Shown: in pieces, positions 1 through 9,114 of the stretch | How the letters are laid out: each line of letters opens with the position of its first letter | Position numbering within the stretch: position 1 is the first letter of the stretch | Source: Minicystis rosea | GTDB lineage: Bacteria; Myxococcota_A; Polyangia; Polyangiales; Polyangiaceae | Direction of reading: 5' to 3' | Length of the DNA stretch: 64,000 nt | NCBI GenBank assembly: GCA_001931535.1 | Contig: CP016211.1 | Span: 10,586,377-10,650,376 of the forward strand | The notes under the pieces: generated by a model | Database searches by the model: none | What the model was told of the DNA's origin: nothing | The model's input: the letters and a program-made list of their open reading frames with translations, nothing else | Translations under genes and position numbers: made by a program

Positions 1-1
1 C

Positions 2-1225
2 ATCTACGACTGGAACGAGGTGGGGAGAAAGGGACGGCTCATCCCCAAGGGCGTCACCTTCTTCGACGAGACGCTGCGCGATGGTCTGCAGAACCCGTCG
101 GTGGCGGATCCGCACATCGACGCGAAGCTCAAGCTCCTGCACTTGATGGCCAAGATCGGCATTCACGTCGCCGACATCGGCCTGCCCGGCAGCTCGCAGC
201 GCGCGTTCAACGACGTGCTCCGGATGTGCCGCGAGATCAGCGATCACAAGCTCCCGCTGCGCGTCGCCTGTGCGGGGCGCACGGTGCCGAGCGACATCAC
301 GCCGATGATCGAGATCTCGCAGCGCACGGGGATGCCGATCGAGATCTACGCGTTCATCGGCTCGAGCCCGATTCGGCAGCTCGCGGAGGAGTGGGACCTC
401 TCCACGATCATCAAGCGCAGCGCGGAGGCGATCGACGTCGGGGTGAAGGCCGGGCTGCCCGTCTGCTACGTGACCGAGGACACGACGCGATCGCGGCCGG
501 AGGTGCTGGCCACGCTCTTCAAGATGGCGATCGATCACGGGGCCACGCGGCTCTGCCTCTCGGACACGGTCGGCCACGCGACGCCCGACGGCGTGCACAA
601 CCTCATCGCCTTCACCAAGGCGATCATCGCGGGCGCGGGGGCGAACGTGGGGATCGACTGGCACGGGCACAACGATCGCGGCCTCGCGCTGGAGAACGCG
701 CTCTGGGCGCTCGAGTTCGGCGCGGACCGCGTGCACGGCACGGCGCTCGGCATCGGCGAGCGCGTGGGCAACGCGCAGATGGAGCTCATCCTCCTGAACC
801 TCAAGCTGCTCGGTCTCCTCGACGGGCAGGACCTCACGCATCTGCTCGAGTACGCGAACACCGCGGCGCAGGCGGTCGGCTGGCAGGTGCCGATCAACTA
901 TCCGCTCGTCGGTCGCGACGCGTTCCGCACGGCCACGGGTGTGCACGCGGCGGCCATCATCAAGGCCGAGGCCAAGGGCAATGCCTGGCTCGCGGACCGG
1001 ATCTACTCCGGCGTGCCGGCGGGGATGTTCGGGCGCAAGCAGGAGATCTGCGTCGGGTACATGTCCGGCGCCTCGAACGTGAACTACTGGCTCAGGCAGC
1101 GAAAGATCGAGCCGTCGAAGGATCTCGTCGACGCCATCCTCGCCAAGGCGAAGGGGACCGATCACATCCTCGGTGAGGAAGAGATCCTCGCCGTCGTGGA
1201 GCAGGTGCGCGGCGCGCGGGGTTGA
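2..1225 (+). CDS. LeuA/HMG-CoA lyase-type (DRE-TIM) enzyme, 5' partial
   Basis: The reading frame is open from base 2, with residues IYDWNEV preceding the first possible GTG at 20. The true start is therefore probably upstream of the window and the GTG internal. DETLRDG is the DRE-TIM metallolyase signature; HGHND is the metal-binding HxH; GIGERVGN is the loop typical of isopropylmalate and homocitrate synthases. The family condenses acetyl-CoA with a 2-oxo acid, or cleaves HMG-CoA, using a divalent metal in a TIM barrel. About 100 residues follow the barrel (VGRDAFRTATGVHAAAI, then a helical tail), as in the LeuA subdomain region. There is no room for the C-terminal leucine-feedback domain, so the enzyme is presumably not leucine-regulated. 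The exact substrate (isopropylmalate, citramalate, homocitrate or other) cannot be read from sequence. Confidence 0.85.
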   Translation: MYDWNEVGRKGRLIPKGVTFFDETLRDGLQNPSVADPHIDAKLKLLHLMAKIGIHVADIGLPGSSQRAFNDVLRMCREISDHKLPLRVACAGRTVPSDITPMIEISQRTGMPIEIYAFIGSSPIRQLAEEWDLSTIIKRSAEAIDVGVKAGLPVCYVTEDTTRSRPEVLATLFKMAIDHGATRLCLSDTVGHATPDGVHNLIAFTKAIIAGAGANVGIDWHGHNDRGLALENALWALEFGADRVHGTALGIGERVGNAQMELILLNLKLLGLLDGQDLTHLLEYANTAAQAVGWQVPINYPLVGRDAFRTATGVHAAAIIKAEAKGNAWLADRIYSGVPAGMFGRKQEICVGYMSGASNVNYWLRQRKIEPSKDLVDAILAKAKGTDHILGEEEILAVVEQVRGARG

Positions 1226-1230
1226 TCAGG

Positions 1231-1331
1231 CTGATCTCGATGGGGCCGCTCGCGGCCCCAAACCCCGGGCCGGACGAGCCGGTCCTGATCACGACGGGGC
1301 CGCGAGCGGTCCCAAACGTGGGCCGGACGAG
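1231..1331. repeat. Two imperfect 47-nt direct repeats, each headed by a hairpin
   Basis: Copies at about 1231-1278 and 1285-1331 share CTGATCxCGA, then a stem-loop GGGGCCG-N4-CGGCCCC (CGGTCCC in copy 2), then CCAAAC and GGGCCGGACGAG. They lie between the convergent LeuA-like gene and the Cys-rich lipoprotein gene. The stem-loops could act as terminators for the upstream gene; the near-identity of the flanks points to local duplication. Confidence 0.6.
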
Positions 1332-1360
1332 ATCGTCATCGGAGAGCTTCACATGTGAAG

Positions 1361-1377
1361 GATCTCCGGCGGAGATC
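1361..1377 (-). terminator. Short hairpin just downstream of the lipoprotein stop
   Basis: GATCTCC-GGC-GGAGATC is a perfect 7-bp stem ending 3 nt from the stop codon of the minus-strand lipoprotein gene. A 12-bp palindrome TTCACATGTGAA (1348-1359) follows it in the minus direction. There is no T tract, so termination is plausible but unproven. Confidence 0.4.
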
Positions 1378-1380
1378 ACC

Positions 1381-1995
1381 TCACAGCGGGCACACCTGCT
1401 CGCTGTCCCATTTCCACAAGCCGTTCTCGCACACGGCCTTGGCGCCGAAGGCGCTGCACGGGGATCCGTACGTGCAGGTCGCGCCGGGCGTTTGGCAGAC
1501 GGTGCCGTCGTTCGGCACGATCGCGGGGCAGCCCGAAGGCGGCTTGAAGCAGGTCCAGACGGCGTTCTGCATGCACGGACCGCCCGTGCACGAGGAGCAC
1601 ACGCAGAAGTCGTTGCCGTACGTGCACGCCGCACCCTCGTCCTCGCAGAGGGTGCTCTGCGCGGGCTCTGCCGGGACGCAGGCGCCCGCGGGCGGTTCGA
1701 GGCAGAGGTTCTTCGCCGTGACCCACTTGCCGTCGGTGCAGAACCACTCACGACGACAGTCCGGGCGCACCGAGTCGCCGTAGGTGCAGCGGAAGCCGGA
1801 GGGGACGCCGAGGCACGCGAGGCCGCTCGGCTCCGCCGGAGGACACGGGCTCTCGCCGACCGGATCGTCGCCGGTGCCGGTGCTGCCGCCGGTGTTGGTG
1901 TTGCCACCGGCGCCGCCGGTGCCGCCGGTGACGATGCTCGATCCGCAGCCGGCGAGGAGCGCGAGGAAGAAGAGAAGGCTCGAAGCGATGCGCAT
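1381..1995 (-). CDS. Cys-rich lipoprotein, hypothetical
   Basis: 204 residues. The N-terminus MRIASSLLFFLALLAGC is a type II signal peptide with lipobox LAGC, so the mature protein should be a lipoprotein. A Gly/Thr/Asn linker (about residues 20-42) leads to a Cys-rich body with recurring blocks: a Cys pair around a Tyr-Gly turn (CTYGDS, CTYGND, CTYGS) followed by a Trp-containing strand (WFCTDGKW, WTCFKPP, CENGLWKW). This suggests three small disulfide-stabilised repeats. The architecture resembles the two Cys-rich lipoproteins at 15.2-16.6 kb. Function is unknown; surface or periplasmic location is inferred. Confidence 0.75.
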   Translation of the reverse strand: MRIASSLLFFLALLAGCGSSIVTGGTGGAGGNTNTGGSTGTGDDPVGESPCPPAEPSGLACLGVPSGFRCTYGDSVRPDCRREWFCTDGKWVTAKNLCLEPPAGACVPAEPAQSTLCEDEGAACTYGNDFCVCSSCTGGPCMQNAVWTCFKPPSGCPAIVPNDGTVCQTPGATCTYGSPCSAFGAKAVCENGLWKWDSEQVCPL

Positions 1996-2105
1996 GAAAG
2001 GTCCCTCCGGAGCGGCGCTCGCGGAGGGGCGCGGCTCATGCGCGCGACGCTACCGGCGGGGCTCGGCGGCGCCAAGCGGACGCCGAGCCACGCGCGCGGC
2101 GCGCA

Positions 2106-3728
2106 TCAACGCACCCAGGCGTTGCGCGCGAGGTTGCCGCGACCGGTGGGCCAGAGGAGGCAGTTCGTCGAGGAGCCGGGCACGGTGTAGACCTGGACGC
2201 TCTCGACCTTGTCTTCGGCGTCCTTGAGGGACACGACGATCTCGACGGTGCCGTCGCCGTCCACGTCGGCGAGCGTCGGCACCGGCATGGCGCCGCGGCG
2301 GGGCAGCGGGATTTGGTGCTGCACGTTGCCGCCGCCGTCGAGGATGAAGAGCGCGCCCTTGCCGTCGTCGGGCGAGTACGTGTTGAACACGATCTCGGGG
2401 ATCCCGTCGCCCGAGAGATCGCCGACCACGACGCCGCCCGTGAGCACGTTGTCGTCGGTGGTGTAGGTCAGGGACCAGAGCTCTTTGCGATCGGCGGTGA
2501 CCGCGTGGATGCGGCCGTCGAAGCCGGCGAAGATCATCTCCGGGCCGGGGTGCGAAGGATCGATGTCGGCGACGGTGACCTGGTTCGTCGCCGCCACGAC
2601 GTTGGTGCCGTCGAAGTCCCAGAGACCGGCGAGGTAATCGGGGGCGTGGAAGGGCCTCTCCCAGCCTTGCAAACGGCTCGCGTCGTGGTGCACGACCCAG
2701 AGGGCCACGCCCTGCTCGCGATCGGACTGCGAGGCGTTCTGCACGCTCGCGAGGAGGATGATCTCGGGGACGCCGTCGCCGTCGACATCGGCGATCGCGG
2801 GCGCGGTGTTGGTGAAGTGCGCTTGCAGCGCGGTGTCCTCGTGCTCGGAGTAGCCTTGCTTGGCTTCGCCGAGATCGTGCAGGTAGCGCACGCCCGGGGT
2901 CTTCTTCACGGGGAACATGGGGTTCGCATCGAACGCTTCGCCCGTGTGCTTGTGGAAGCTCGCGTAGGCGTCGTCGTGGCCGACGACCACGTCGGCCTTG
3001 CCGTCGCCGTCGAGGTCGCCGAGCGCGACGTTCTGATCGTAGCAACCGGCGAGGTAGCACTTGTCGTCGATGTCGCAGCCGCTCACGCCGGCTCCGTTGG
3101 GCGGGAAGCCGGGGATCTCGCTGCCGTCGGCGTGCCACGCGGCCATGACGTCTTCGGGGCTGCCGTGCGCGGGCGCGGCCACGAGATCGAGCTGGCCGTC
3201 GCCATCCACGTCGGCGGCGGCGAGGCTGCGCAGCTCGTCTTCCCACGTGACGGGGAAGCCGGGGAGCACTTCACCGGCGGCGTCGAGGAGGAAGATTTGA
3301 TCGCGCGACGCGATGGCGACCTCGAGCTTCCCGTCGCCGATGAAGTCGGCCACGACGGGGCTCGCCCAGATGCGTCCGACGTCGGTGTCGAACGACCATT
3401 TCACGGTGCCATCGGGTTCCCACACGACGAGGCGCTCGTCGCGGGGCACGATGATCTCGTTGATGCCGTCGCCGTCGAGATCGGCGACCGCCGGCGATCC
3501 GAGCCAGGCTTCGTGCCAGCGATCGCTGAGCGTCACGAGCAACGTGGGCTTCTGCACGGTGGCCGTGCCCTGGTCCGTCGCCGTGCACGACGGCGCCGGA
3601 GGCAGGGGTCCGCCGGTTCCAGAACCGCCGCTGCCCTTGTCACCGTGGCACGAAGCGACCACGACGGTTGCGAAGATCGCGCCCGCGAGCGCGCGCGTCG
3701 GAAGACCGAAGCGTAAAGCCGTGTTCAT
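2106..3728 (-). CDS. FG-GAP/VCBS repeat lipoprotein
   Basis: 540 residues. The signal sequence ends in VVASC, a permissive lipobox, followed by a Gly/Ser linker. The body has repeated calcium-binding motifs of the DxDGDG type: DLDGDGINEI, DVDGDGQLDL, DLDGDGKADV, DVDGDGVPEI, DLSGDGIPEI, DVDGDGTVEI. Each is followed by a hydrophobic strand. This is the FG-GAP/VCBS beta-propeller pattern, as in integrin alpha-like bacterial surface proteins, so an extracytoplasmic Ca2+-stabilised propeller is expected. The ligand is unknown. The gene lies between other minus-strand genes for exported proteins, but gaps of over 30 nt give no clear operon evidence. Confidence 0.8.
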   Translation of the reverse strand: MNTALRFGLPTRALAGAIFATVVVASCHGDKGSGGSGTGGPLPPAPSCTATDQGTATVQKPTLLVTLSDRWHEAWLGSPAVADLDGDGINEIIVPRDERLVVWEPDGTVKWSFDTDVGRIWASPVVADFIGDGKLEVAIASRDQIFLLDAAGEVLPGFPVTWEDELRSLAAADVDGDGQLDLVAAPAHGSPEDVMAAWHADGSEIPGFPPNGAGVSGCDIDDKCYLAGCYDQNVALGDLDGDGKADVVVGHDDAYASFHKHTGEAFDANPMFPVKKTPGVRYLHDLGEAKQGYSEHEDTALQAHFTNTAPAIADVDGDGVPEIILLASVQNASQSDREQGVALWVVHHDASRLQGWERPFHAPDYLAGLWDFDGTNVVAATNQVTVADIDPSHPGPEMIFAGFDGRIHAVTADRKELWSLTYTTDDNVLTGGVVVGDLSGDGIPEIVFNTYSPDDGKGALFILDGGGNVQHQIPLPRRGAMPVPTLADVDGDGTVEIVVSLKDAEDKVESVQVYTVPGSSTNCLLWPTGRGNLARNAWVR

Positions 3729-3761
3729 GGACGGATTGTACGGCCGCGCGAGGCTGCCGTG

Positions 3762-4391
3762 TCAGTCGCGTCCTGCATCCATCGGGCCGGCATCGGACGG
3801 CGCGCCCGCCTCGGGCACGCCGCCGTCACGGTGCCCCACCGCACGCACGCCGCCGTCCGGGAAGTCTCCGGGCTTGGCTTCGGTGAGGCCGCTCTTCCAG
3901 GGGATGAGGCGACCATCGGGCTCGGGGGGCCAGTCGAGCTTCTGGGTCTCGCCGGTCTCGCGATCGACGAGGAGCAGGTACGCGGCGCGCGGGTTGTCGG
4001 CGATGCGCACCGTGAGGCGCGAGGTGACGTTCTTGTCGAAGCGCGGGCGCGGGAGCTTGTTGCGGTTGCCCTCGGGCGGCTCGTCGCCCATCAAGGGCAC
4101 GTTGAAGCGCACGCGATCGAGCAGCTCGCGGCCGACGTAGAGCTCGAGGGCGAAGCGGCCGATGATGCGCGCGCTCTCCGCCGGCTGCGCGAGCGTCGTC
4201 GCGGTGGCGCGCTCCGCGGTCACCTTGCCGGCGCGCGCGGTGATGTCGATCGTCCACTGCTTCCGGCTCGCATGCGGAGGCGGATCGGGCGGGTATCCCC
4301 CGCGCGGCGGCTCGGCGAAGGCGACGAGCCCGCCGGTGCCGAGCACCACACCGAGGAGCGCGGCCGTGACGAGGGAGCGAAGAGGACGCAT
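3762..4391 (-). CDS. Exported protein of unknown function
   Basis: About 209 residues from ATG 4391; a TTG two codons upstream is less likely. An N-terminal signal peptide (MRPLRSLVTAALLGVVLG..VAFA) is followed by a Pro-rich stretch. A single soluble domain rich in beta strands comes next, then a low-complexity Asp/Gly/Ala tail (VRAVGHRDGG..DAGPMDAGRD). No family is recognised and no catalytic motif is visible. Likely periplasmic. Confidence 0.6.
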   Translation of the reverse strand: MRPLRSLVTAALLGVVLGTGGLVAFAEPPRGGYPPDPPPHASRKQWTIDITARAGKVTAERATATTLAQPAESARIIGRFALELYVGRELLDRVRFNVPLMGDEPPEGNRNKLPRPRFDKNVTSRLTVRIADNPRAAYLLLVDRETGETQKLDWPPEPDGRLIPWKSGLTEAKPGDFPDGGVRAVGHRDGGVPEAGAPSDAGPMDAGRD

Positions 4392-4561
4392 GGGCAAAGC
4401 GGTTTCGAGCGAGGGAGCGCGCAGTCATTCCATGCGCCGCGCGCGCCGTCGAGCCGAGAAAGGAGGCGCGACGCGGGAAGGAGGCGAGCGCTGCGAGCGA
4501 GCGTGGGTGGTTTCGGATATGGGAGGCTTCCGCGTCGATCGAAATGCGCGGTCGCCGGCGA

Positions 4562-7480
4562 TCAGGCGGGGCGCGGGCCCTCGGTCTCCGGCGGGGGGAT
4601 GAGGCTCGGGGGCGCGCGATCGTCGAGCCGTTCGACCACGCCGCGGTCGCCGTCGACGCGCAGGCGATCGCCGGTGCGAATGGCGATGGTGGCGCCGGGG
4701 ACGTTGACGACCGCGGGGATGCCATACTCGCGTGCGACCACGGCTGCGTGCGAGAGCGGGCCGCCGAGCTCGGTGACGACGGCCGCCGCCACCAAGAAGA
4801 GCGGCGAGAGCCCGACGTCGGTGGTGCGTGAGATCAAGATCTCGCCGGCCGCGACGGCATCGAGGCCGACGGCGCCGGGCTCGAGCACGCGGGCGCGGCC
4901 TTCGACGACGCCCGCGCTCGCGGGCAGGCCGGCGAGGCGCGTGCCCGGCACCGGTGGGAGCAAGATCGGCGGCGGGCGGCCGATGAAGGTGGCCGGCGGA
5001 TCGGGGCGCGCGGCGTCGCGCACGTGCTCGGCGCGGCGCAGGCGCACGACGTGACCGACCTCGGCGCGGCCGCTGCGGAGCGCGGCGATGAGCTCGTCGT
5101 AGGTGCAGAAGAAGACGCTGCCCTTCGCGAGCGTGGGGTCGATGCGGCGGAGGCGGCGATCGACGTCGAGCGCGATGGTGCGGATCATCCCGAGCACGCG
5201 CGTGACCCAGGTGCGCATGCGCTCGCGGAGCCGGGTGAACCGCTGCGTGCGGGCCACGAGGGCGCGGACCACCGCGAGCTCGACCGAAGAGACGCGCGTC
5301 TCGAGGCGCGCCATCTCGCGATCGGCGAGCGCGCGCGCGCGGGCCAGGGCGCGCTCCGGATCGCTGGGAGGCGCGCGCAGCGAGGCCACGAGCATGGCGA
5401 TGATCTGCGTGGCATCTTCGCGCCAGCGCGGCGTGGCGAGCTCGGCCTCGCGCACGGCGCGATCGCCGTAGAGCTCGAGGAACTCTTCGACGGCGCGGCG
5501 GGTGGCGCCGTCGGGGAGATCGGCGAGGCCGTGGATCTCCCCGGCGAGCAGGCGATCGCGCGTGGCCGCGTCCGCGCGCACGATCTCGGCCATCTTCGCG
5601 AGCGCGATGCCCGGGTTCGCGCTGTCGAGCTCGCGCGCGCCGCCGACGAGGGCCTGCGCGATGGGCTCGGCGGCGCCCCAGCCGGCGCTGGGATCGATGT
5701 GATCGACCTCGGTGACGCCGCTGCGGGCCGAGGCGCGCCGCCGGCCGACGCGATCGAGCACGCGGCACAAAGCGAGGTGGCTCGCGAGCGAAGCCGAAGC
5801 GCACGCGAGCATGAGGGTGCCGGTGCGTTCGAGGAGCTGGGTCGCGCTGCGGAGCGTGGTGGCGAGGCCATCGTCGGGCAGGATGCCGAGATCCATGTCG
5901 AAGAGGCCGCGGCGCGCGCGATCGATCTCGGCCTCGAACGCGGCGACCTCGCGCTCGAGCCGCGCTTGCCGCGCGATCTGGCGGGGCGCGGTGAAGGGGA
6001 GGCGCAGGAGGAAGCGGCCGTGCGAAACATCCTCGATTTGCCGCTCCAAGAGCGCGATCGCGGCTTCGTTGGCGCCGCCGCTCGCCGTGAGCAGCGCGCG
6101 CGGGCCGAGGCCGGGCACCTGCGCGGCGATCTGCATGAAGGCCGAGAGGTTCAGGTAGAAGCGGCCCTGCACGTTGCCCACGAGGGTCGCGTCGCGCGGC
6201 ACTTTGCAGCCGAGGGCGGTGAACGCTTCATGGAAGCCTCTGTCCGAGAAGGCGCGCGCGATCGACCAGGTGAGCGGTGTGGCCGGGCCGGGCAGCGCTT
6301 CGCCGACGTTGGCGCGCGACCACACCGTGTCGGCGTCGCCGCCTTCGGGGAATCCACCGCCGGTGACGGGCCGCGCTTGCAAGAGCCACACGCGCGGCGG
6401 CGCTTCGCCGAGGCGCGACTCCCACTCGGTGATGGCGGAGCCGTCCTCGTCTTCGGCGGCGACGGCGAACTCCACGTCGAGCGGCGCCGGGGTGTCGCGA
6501 CGCAGGAGCGACGAGTCGGATCGGGTCGCCTTGAACAGCGCGGGGGCGCGCGCTTCGAGCTTCTCGGCGAGGGCCGCGATCTCGCGGAGCACCTCGCGCG
6601 AGAGCGCCGGCGCGCGGGCCTTGCGATCGGCGACCTCGATCTCCTGGACGCCTTCCGTGCCGACCACGAGCGCGCGCCTTTTGTCCGCGATCACCGCGTG
6701 AGAAACCGCGCCGCCTTCGCGCGCGATCCGCACCGTGTCCGCGGTGGCGGCGCCTTCGACCACCGGCGCGCCCAGGCCGAGCGTCGCGTTGACGAGCCGC
6801 TCGTCGAGATGCCAGTGCTCGCCGTCGAGCCCCGGCGGCGGCGCCGTGAAGAGCACGCCGGCCGCTTCCGCGCGCACCACGATTTGGAGCACCACGGCCA
6901 TGCCCAGCTCGCGCACGCCCGCGTGCGAGAGGTACGCGAGCGCCCGCGGCAGGTACGCGCTCGCCCACACCTTGCGGACCGCATCGCCCATGGCCTCGGG
7001 CCCGCGCACGCCGAGCACCGTCGCGGCCACGCCGGCGAGCGACGTCTCTTCCATGTCCTCGCAGGTCGCGCTCGATCGCGCCGCGAAGCCCCACGGCGCC
7101 TCGGCCTCCATCGCCTTCCACAGCGCTTCGAGCGCGTGCCGGAGGCCATCGGGCAGGTCCATCCCCAGGATGTGATCGCGCGCCCGCGCCGCGCGATCGA
7201 CGCCGGCCTTGGTGTGGGCGAGCTTGATCAGCGTGGCGATGTCGTGCCCGCGAGGCAGGGCGCCCTCGACGTCACGCTCGAACCGGCGCGCGTCGATCAC
7301 CCACCCGCGCGGGACCGGGAAGCCCTCGCGGATCAGCCGCCCGAGCGACGCGGCCTTGCCGCCGACGCGCTTCGGGCTCGATTTGCGACCCGAGCCCGCC
7401 GCTTCGAGGGGCATGAGCCACTCGGCGATCTCCGGGGCCGAGAGGAGGCCGCCGCGGGCATCGTGGGGAGCGGAAGGCAC
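4562..7480 (-). CDS. PEP-utilising/phosphohistidine enzyme, rifampin-phosphotransferase-like layout
   Basis: 972 residues. The N-terminal ATP-grasp (PPDK_N) domain has VGGKAASLGRL near residue 40 and FAARSSATCEDMEETSLAG as the nucleotide-binding loop. A long helical middle region spans about 400-860. The swivelling phosphohistidine domain lies at the very C-terminus: GGPLSHAAVVAREYGIPAV, catalytic His about residue 911. PEP synthase and PPDK carry a PEP/pyruvate barrel after the His domain; here only about 60 residues follow. The order ATP-grasp, substrate domain, His domain is that of rifampin phosphotransferases and related dikinase-like enzymes, which phosphorylate a small molecule while cleaving ATP to AMP and Pi. 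The substrate is unknown. The start used is GTG 7480; an ATG at 7414 is also possible. Confidence 0.85.
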   Translation of the reverse strand: MPSAPHDARGGLLSAPEIAEWLMPLEAAGSGRKSSPKRVGGKAASLGRLIREGFPVPRGWVIDARRFERDVEGALPRGHDIATLIKLAHTKAGVDRAARARDHILGMDLPDGLRHALEALWKAMEAEAPWGFAARSSATCEDMEETSLAGVAATVLGVRGPEAMGDAVRKVWASAYLPRALAYLSHAGVRELGMAVVLQIVVRAEAAGVLFTAPPPGLDGEHWHLDERLVNATLGLGAPVVEGAATADTVRIAREGGAVSHAVIADKRRALVVGTEGVQEIEVADRKARAPALSREVLREIAALAEKLEARAPALFKATRSDSSLLRRDTPAPLDVEFAVAAEDEDGSAITEWESRLGEAPPRVWLLQARPVTGGGFPEGGDADTVWSRANVGEALPGPATPLTWSIARAFSDRGFHEAFTALGCKVPRDATLVGNVQGRFYLNLSAFMQIAAQVPGLGPRALLTASGGANEAAIALLERQIEDVSHGRFLLRLPFTAPRQIARQARLEREVAAFEAEIDRARRGLFDMDLGILPDDGLATTLRSATQLLERTGTLMLACASASLASHLALCRVLDRVGRRRASARSGVTEVDHIDPSAGWGAAEPIAQALVGGARELDSANPGIALAKMAEIVRADAATRDRLLAGEIHGLADLPDGATRRAVEEFLELYGDRAVREAELATPRWREDATQIIAMLVASLRAPPSDPERALARARALADREMARLETRVSSVELAVVRALVARTQRFTRLRERMRTWVTRVLGMIRTIALDVDRRLRRIDPTLAKGSVFFCTYDELIAALRSGRAEVGHVVRLRRAEHVRDAARPDPPATFIGRPPPILLPPVPGTRLAGLPASAGVVEGRARVLEPGAVGLDAVAAGEILISRTTDVGLSPLFLVAAAVVTELGGPLSHAAVVAREYGIPAVVNVPGATIAIRTGDRLRVDGDRGVVERLDDRAPPSLIPPPETEGPRPA

Positions 7481-7578
7481 GCCCTCCGCTTATCACGGCT
7501 CGGCGCCGCCGGGATCGGGGCGCCGCACTTGCGTGAATCGCGAGCGACCGGACGGGCGAGGTCATGCCTCGCGGCGCG

Positions 7579-8172
7579 CTATTCGTCCGGCTCGTCGTCG
7601 CCGAACAGCACGTCCGCGTACAGCTCGACCGCATCGAACGGTTCCGCGCGCACACGCTCTCCGCGCTGCGCGGCGAGCACCTCGATGTACCCGTCCGGGC
7701 CCCAGCGATTCACGGCGAGCGTCTGCTCGATGGGATCGAGGATCCAGTAGTGGGGGACGCGGTCCTGGTGATAGATGCGCTTCTTCTTGACGAGATCGTT
7801 GCGCCGGTTCGTCGAGAGGATCTCGCAGATCCAATCGGGCACCAGCGCGATCGGCGTCCCCGTCGGGCGCTGCTCGGCGCGCTCGCGCCGCCAGCCGACG
7901 ATGTCGGGCCGGAGCACATTTCCGCGGCTCATGAGGATCTCGACCTCGGTCGCGAACCACCAGCCGCCCGGCCGTCGCCCTCCTGGCCGCCGGTCGAATG
8001 GACCGCCCAAAGTAACCACGACGCGCGCCTGCGCGCCGCCGTGCTCGCCTGTCGCAGCGCCCTTCTCGATCAGATCACCGTCGATGAGCTCGTGCCGCCG
8101 CTCCTCCTCGGGGATGGCGAAGAGATCGTCGAGCGTGGCCGGTGCGGGCGGGACCTTCTTTGCGACGCTCAT
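7579..8172 (-). CDS. Uma2 family PD-(D/E)XK nuclease-like protein
   Basis: 197 residues from ATG 8172 (MSVAKK); the longer frame to 8208 adds an unlikely N-terminus. Uma2 (DUF820) signatures are present: HELIDGDLI near the N-terminus, RPDIVGW (putative metal-binding Asp), PDWICEILS (Glu) followed by a conserved Lys-rich stretch (KKKRIYHQ), and VPHYWILDP. Members have a restriction-endonuclease fold and are found in many copies in cyanobacteria and myxobacteria. Their cellular role is not established. The gene is downstream of sdhB on the same strand, with a 73-nt gap. Confidence 0.85.
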   Translation of the reverse strand: MSVAKKVPPAPATLDDLFAIPEEERRHELIDGDLIEKGAATGEHGGAQARVVVTLGGPFDRRPGGRRPGGWWFATEVEILMSRGNVLRPDIVGWRRERAEQRPTGTPIALVPDWICEILSTNRRNDLVKKKRIYHQDRVPHYWILDPIEQTLAVNRWGPDGYIEVLAAQRGERVRAEPFDAVELYADVLFGDDEPDE

Positions 8173-8245
8173 GCTGGCAGGATAGCGCGAGCCGGCGTGC
8201 GGGGGCATGGGGGCGCGCCCGGCCTCGCCGAGCGCGCGGGGCTCG

Positions 8246-9034
8246 CTACTTCAGCAGCCAGCCGAAGAGCATGTGCTTCGTGGTGTCGCGGGCGACGCTG
8301 GAGATCGAGTCGACGAGCGGGATCTCCTTGGGGCAGACCTCGACGCAGTTCTGCGCCTTGCCGCAGTCGGCGATGCCGCCCTCGGTCATGAGCGACTCGA
8401 GGCGCGCCGTGCGGTGCATCGCGCCCGAGGGGTGCATGTTGAAGAGGCGCACCTGGTTGATCGCGGCCGGCCCGATGAACGGCGACGACTCGTTGAACTG
8501 CGGGCACGCCTCCACGCAGCAGCCGCAGGTCATGCAGCGCGAGAGCGGGTAGCGCTCCTGCTGCTGCTCCTGCGACTCGCGCGGGCCGGGGCCGAGCTCG
8601 TGGGTGCCGTCGAGATCGATCCAGGCCTTCACGCGCTTCAGGTTGTCGAACATGCGGCTGCGATCGACGACGAGGTCGCGCTCGCAGGGGAACTTGCTCA
8701 TCGGCTCGATGGTGATCACCTCGCCGTTGGGCGCGATCTGCTCCACCAGCGCGGAGCAGGCCTGCCGCACGCGGCCGTTGATGATCATCGTGCAGGAGCC
8801 GCAGACCTCCTCGAGACAGGCGGCCTCCCAGACGGGCGGAGCGACCTCCTTGCCGTCGAGGGTGACCGGGTTCTTCCGGATCTGCTCCAGCGCGCTGTTG
8901 ACGTTCATCTGCGGCAGGTAGGGGACCTTGAACTCCTCCCACCGGCGCGTCTCGGGCATGTCGCGCCCGTCCTGCCGGCGCACCTTGAGGTGAACGAGCC
9001 TTCCGCTTCCCTTGCTTTCGTTCGTCTCGGCCAT
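8246..9034 (-). CDS. sdhB: Succinate dehydrogenase/fumarate reductase iron-sulfur subunit
   Basis: 262 residues. An N-terminal ferredoxin-like domain has the [2Fe-2S] ligands in CLEEVCGSC and a later Cys (RVRQAC). The C-terminal domain has the [4Fe-4S] and [3Fe-4S] clusters in CMTCGCCVEACPQ and CGKAQNCVEVCP. It passes electrons from SdhA flavin to the membrane anchor. It is the last gene of sdhC-sdhA-sdhB, 80 nt after sdhA. The sequence style and CAB order match the menaquinone-linked Bacillus/delta-proteobacterial type. Confidence 0.96.
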   Translation of the reverse strand: MAETNESKGSGRLVHLKVRRQDGRDMPETRRWEEFKVPYLPQMNVNSALEQIRKNPVTLDGKEVAPPVWEAACLEEVCGSCTMIINGRVRQACSALVEQIAPNGEVITIEPMSKFPCERDLVVDRSRMFDNLKRVKAWIDLDGTHELGPGPRESQEQQQERYPLSRCMTCGCCVEACPQFNESSPFIGPAAINQVRLFNMHPSGAMHRTARLESLMTEGGIADCGKAQNCVEVCPKEIPLVDSISSVARDTTKHMLFGWLLK

Positions 9035-9114
9035 GTCTTCGCTCGCAGACCCCGCGCCCTCGAAGGGCGCGGTTCGGTTCAGTCACGCTTGTCGGTGCGT
9101 CGCGTGCGTCGCGG

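Noticed and set aside
5024-7750. 908-residue plus-strand frame
   Set aside because: Antisense shadow of the dikinase-like gene, with no recognisable domain.
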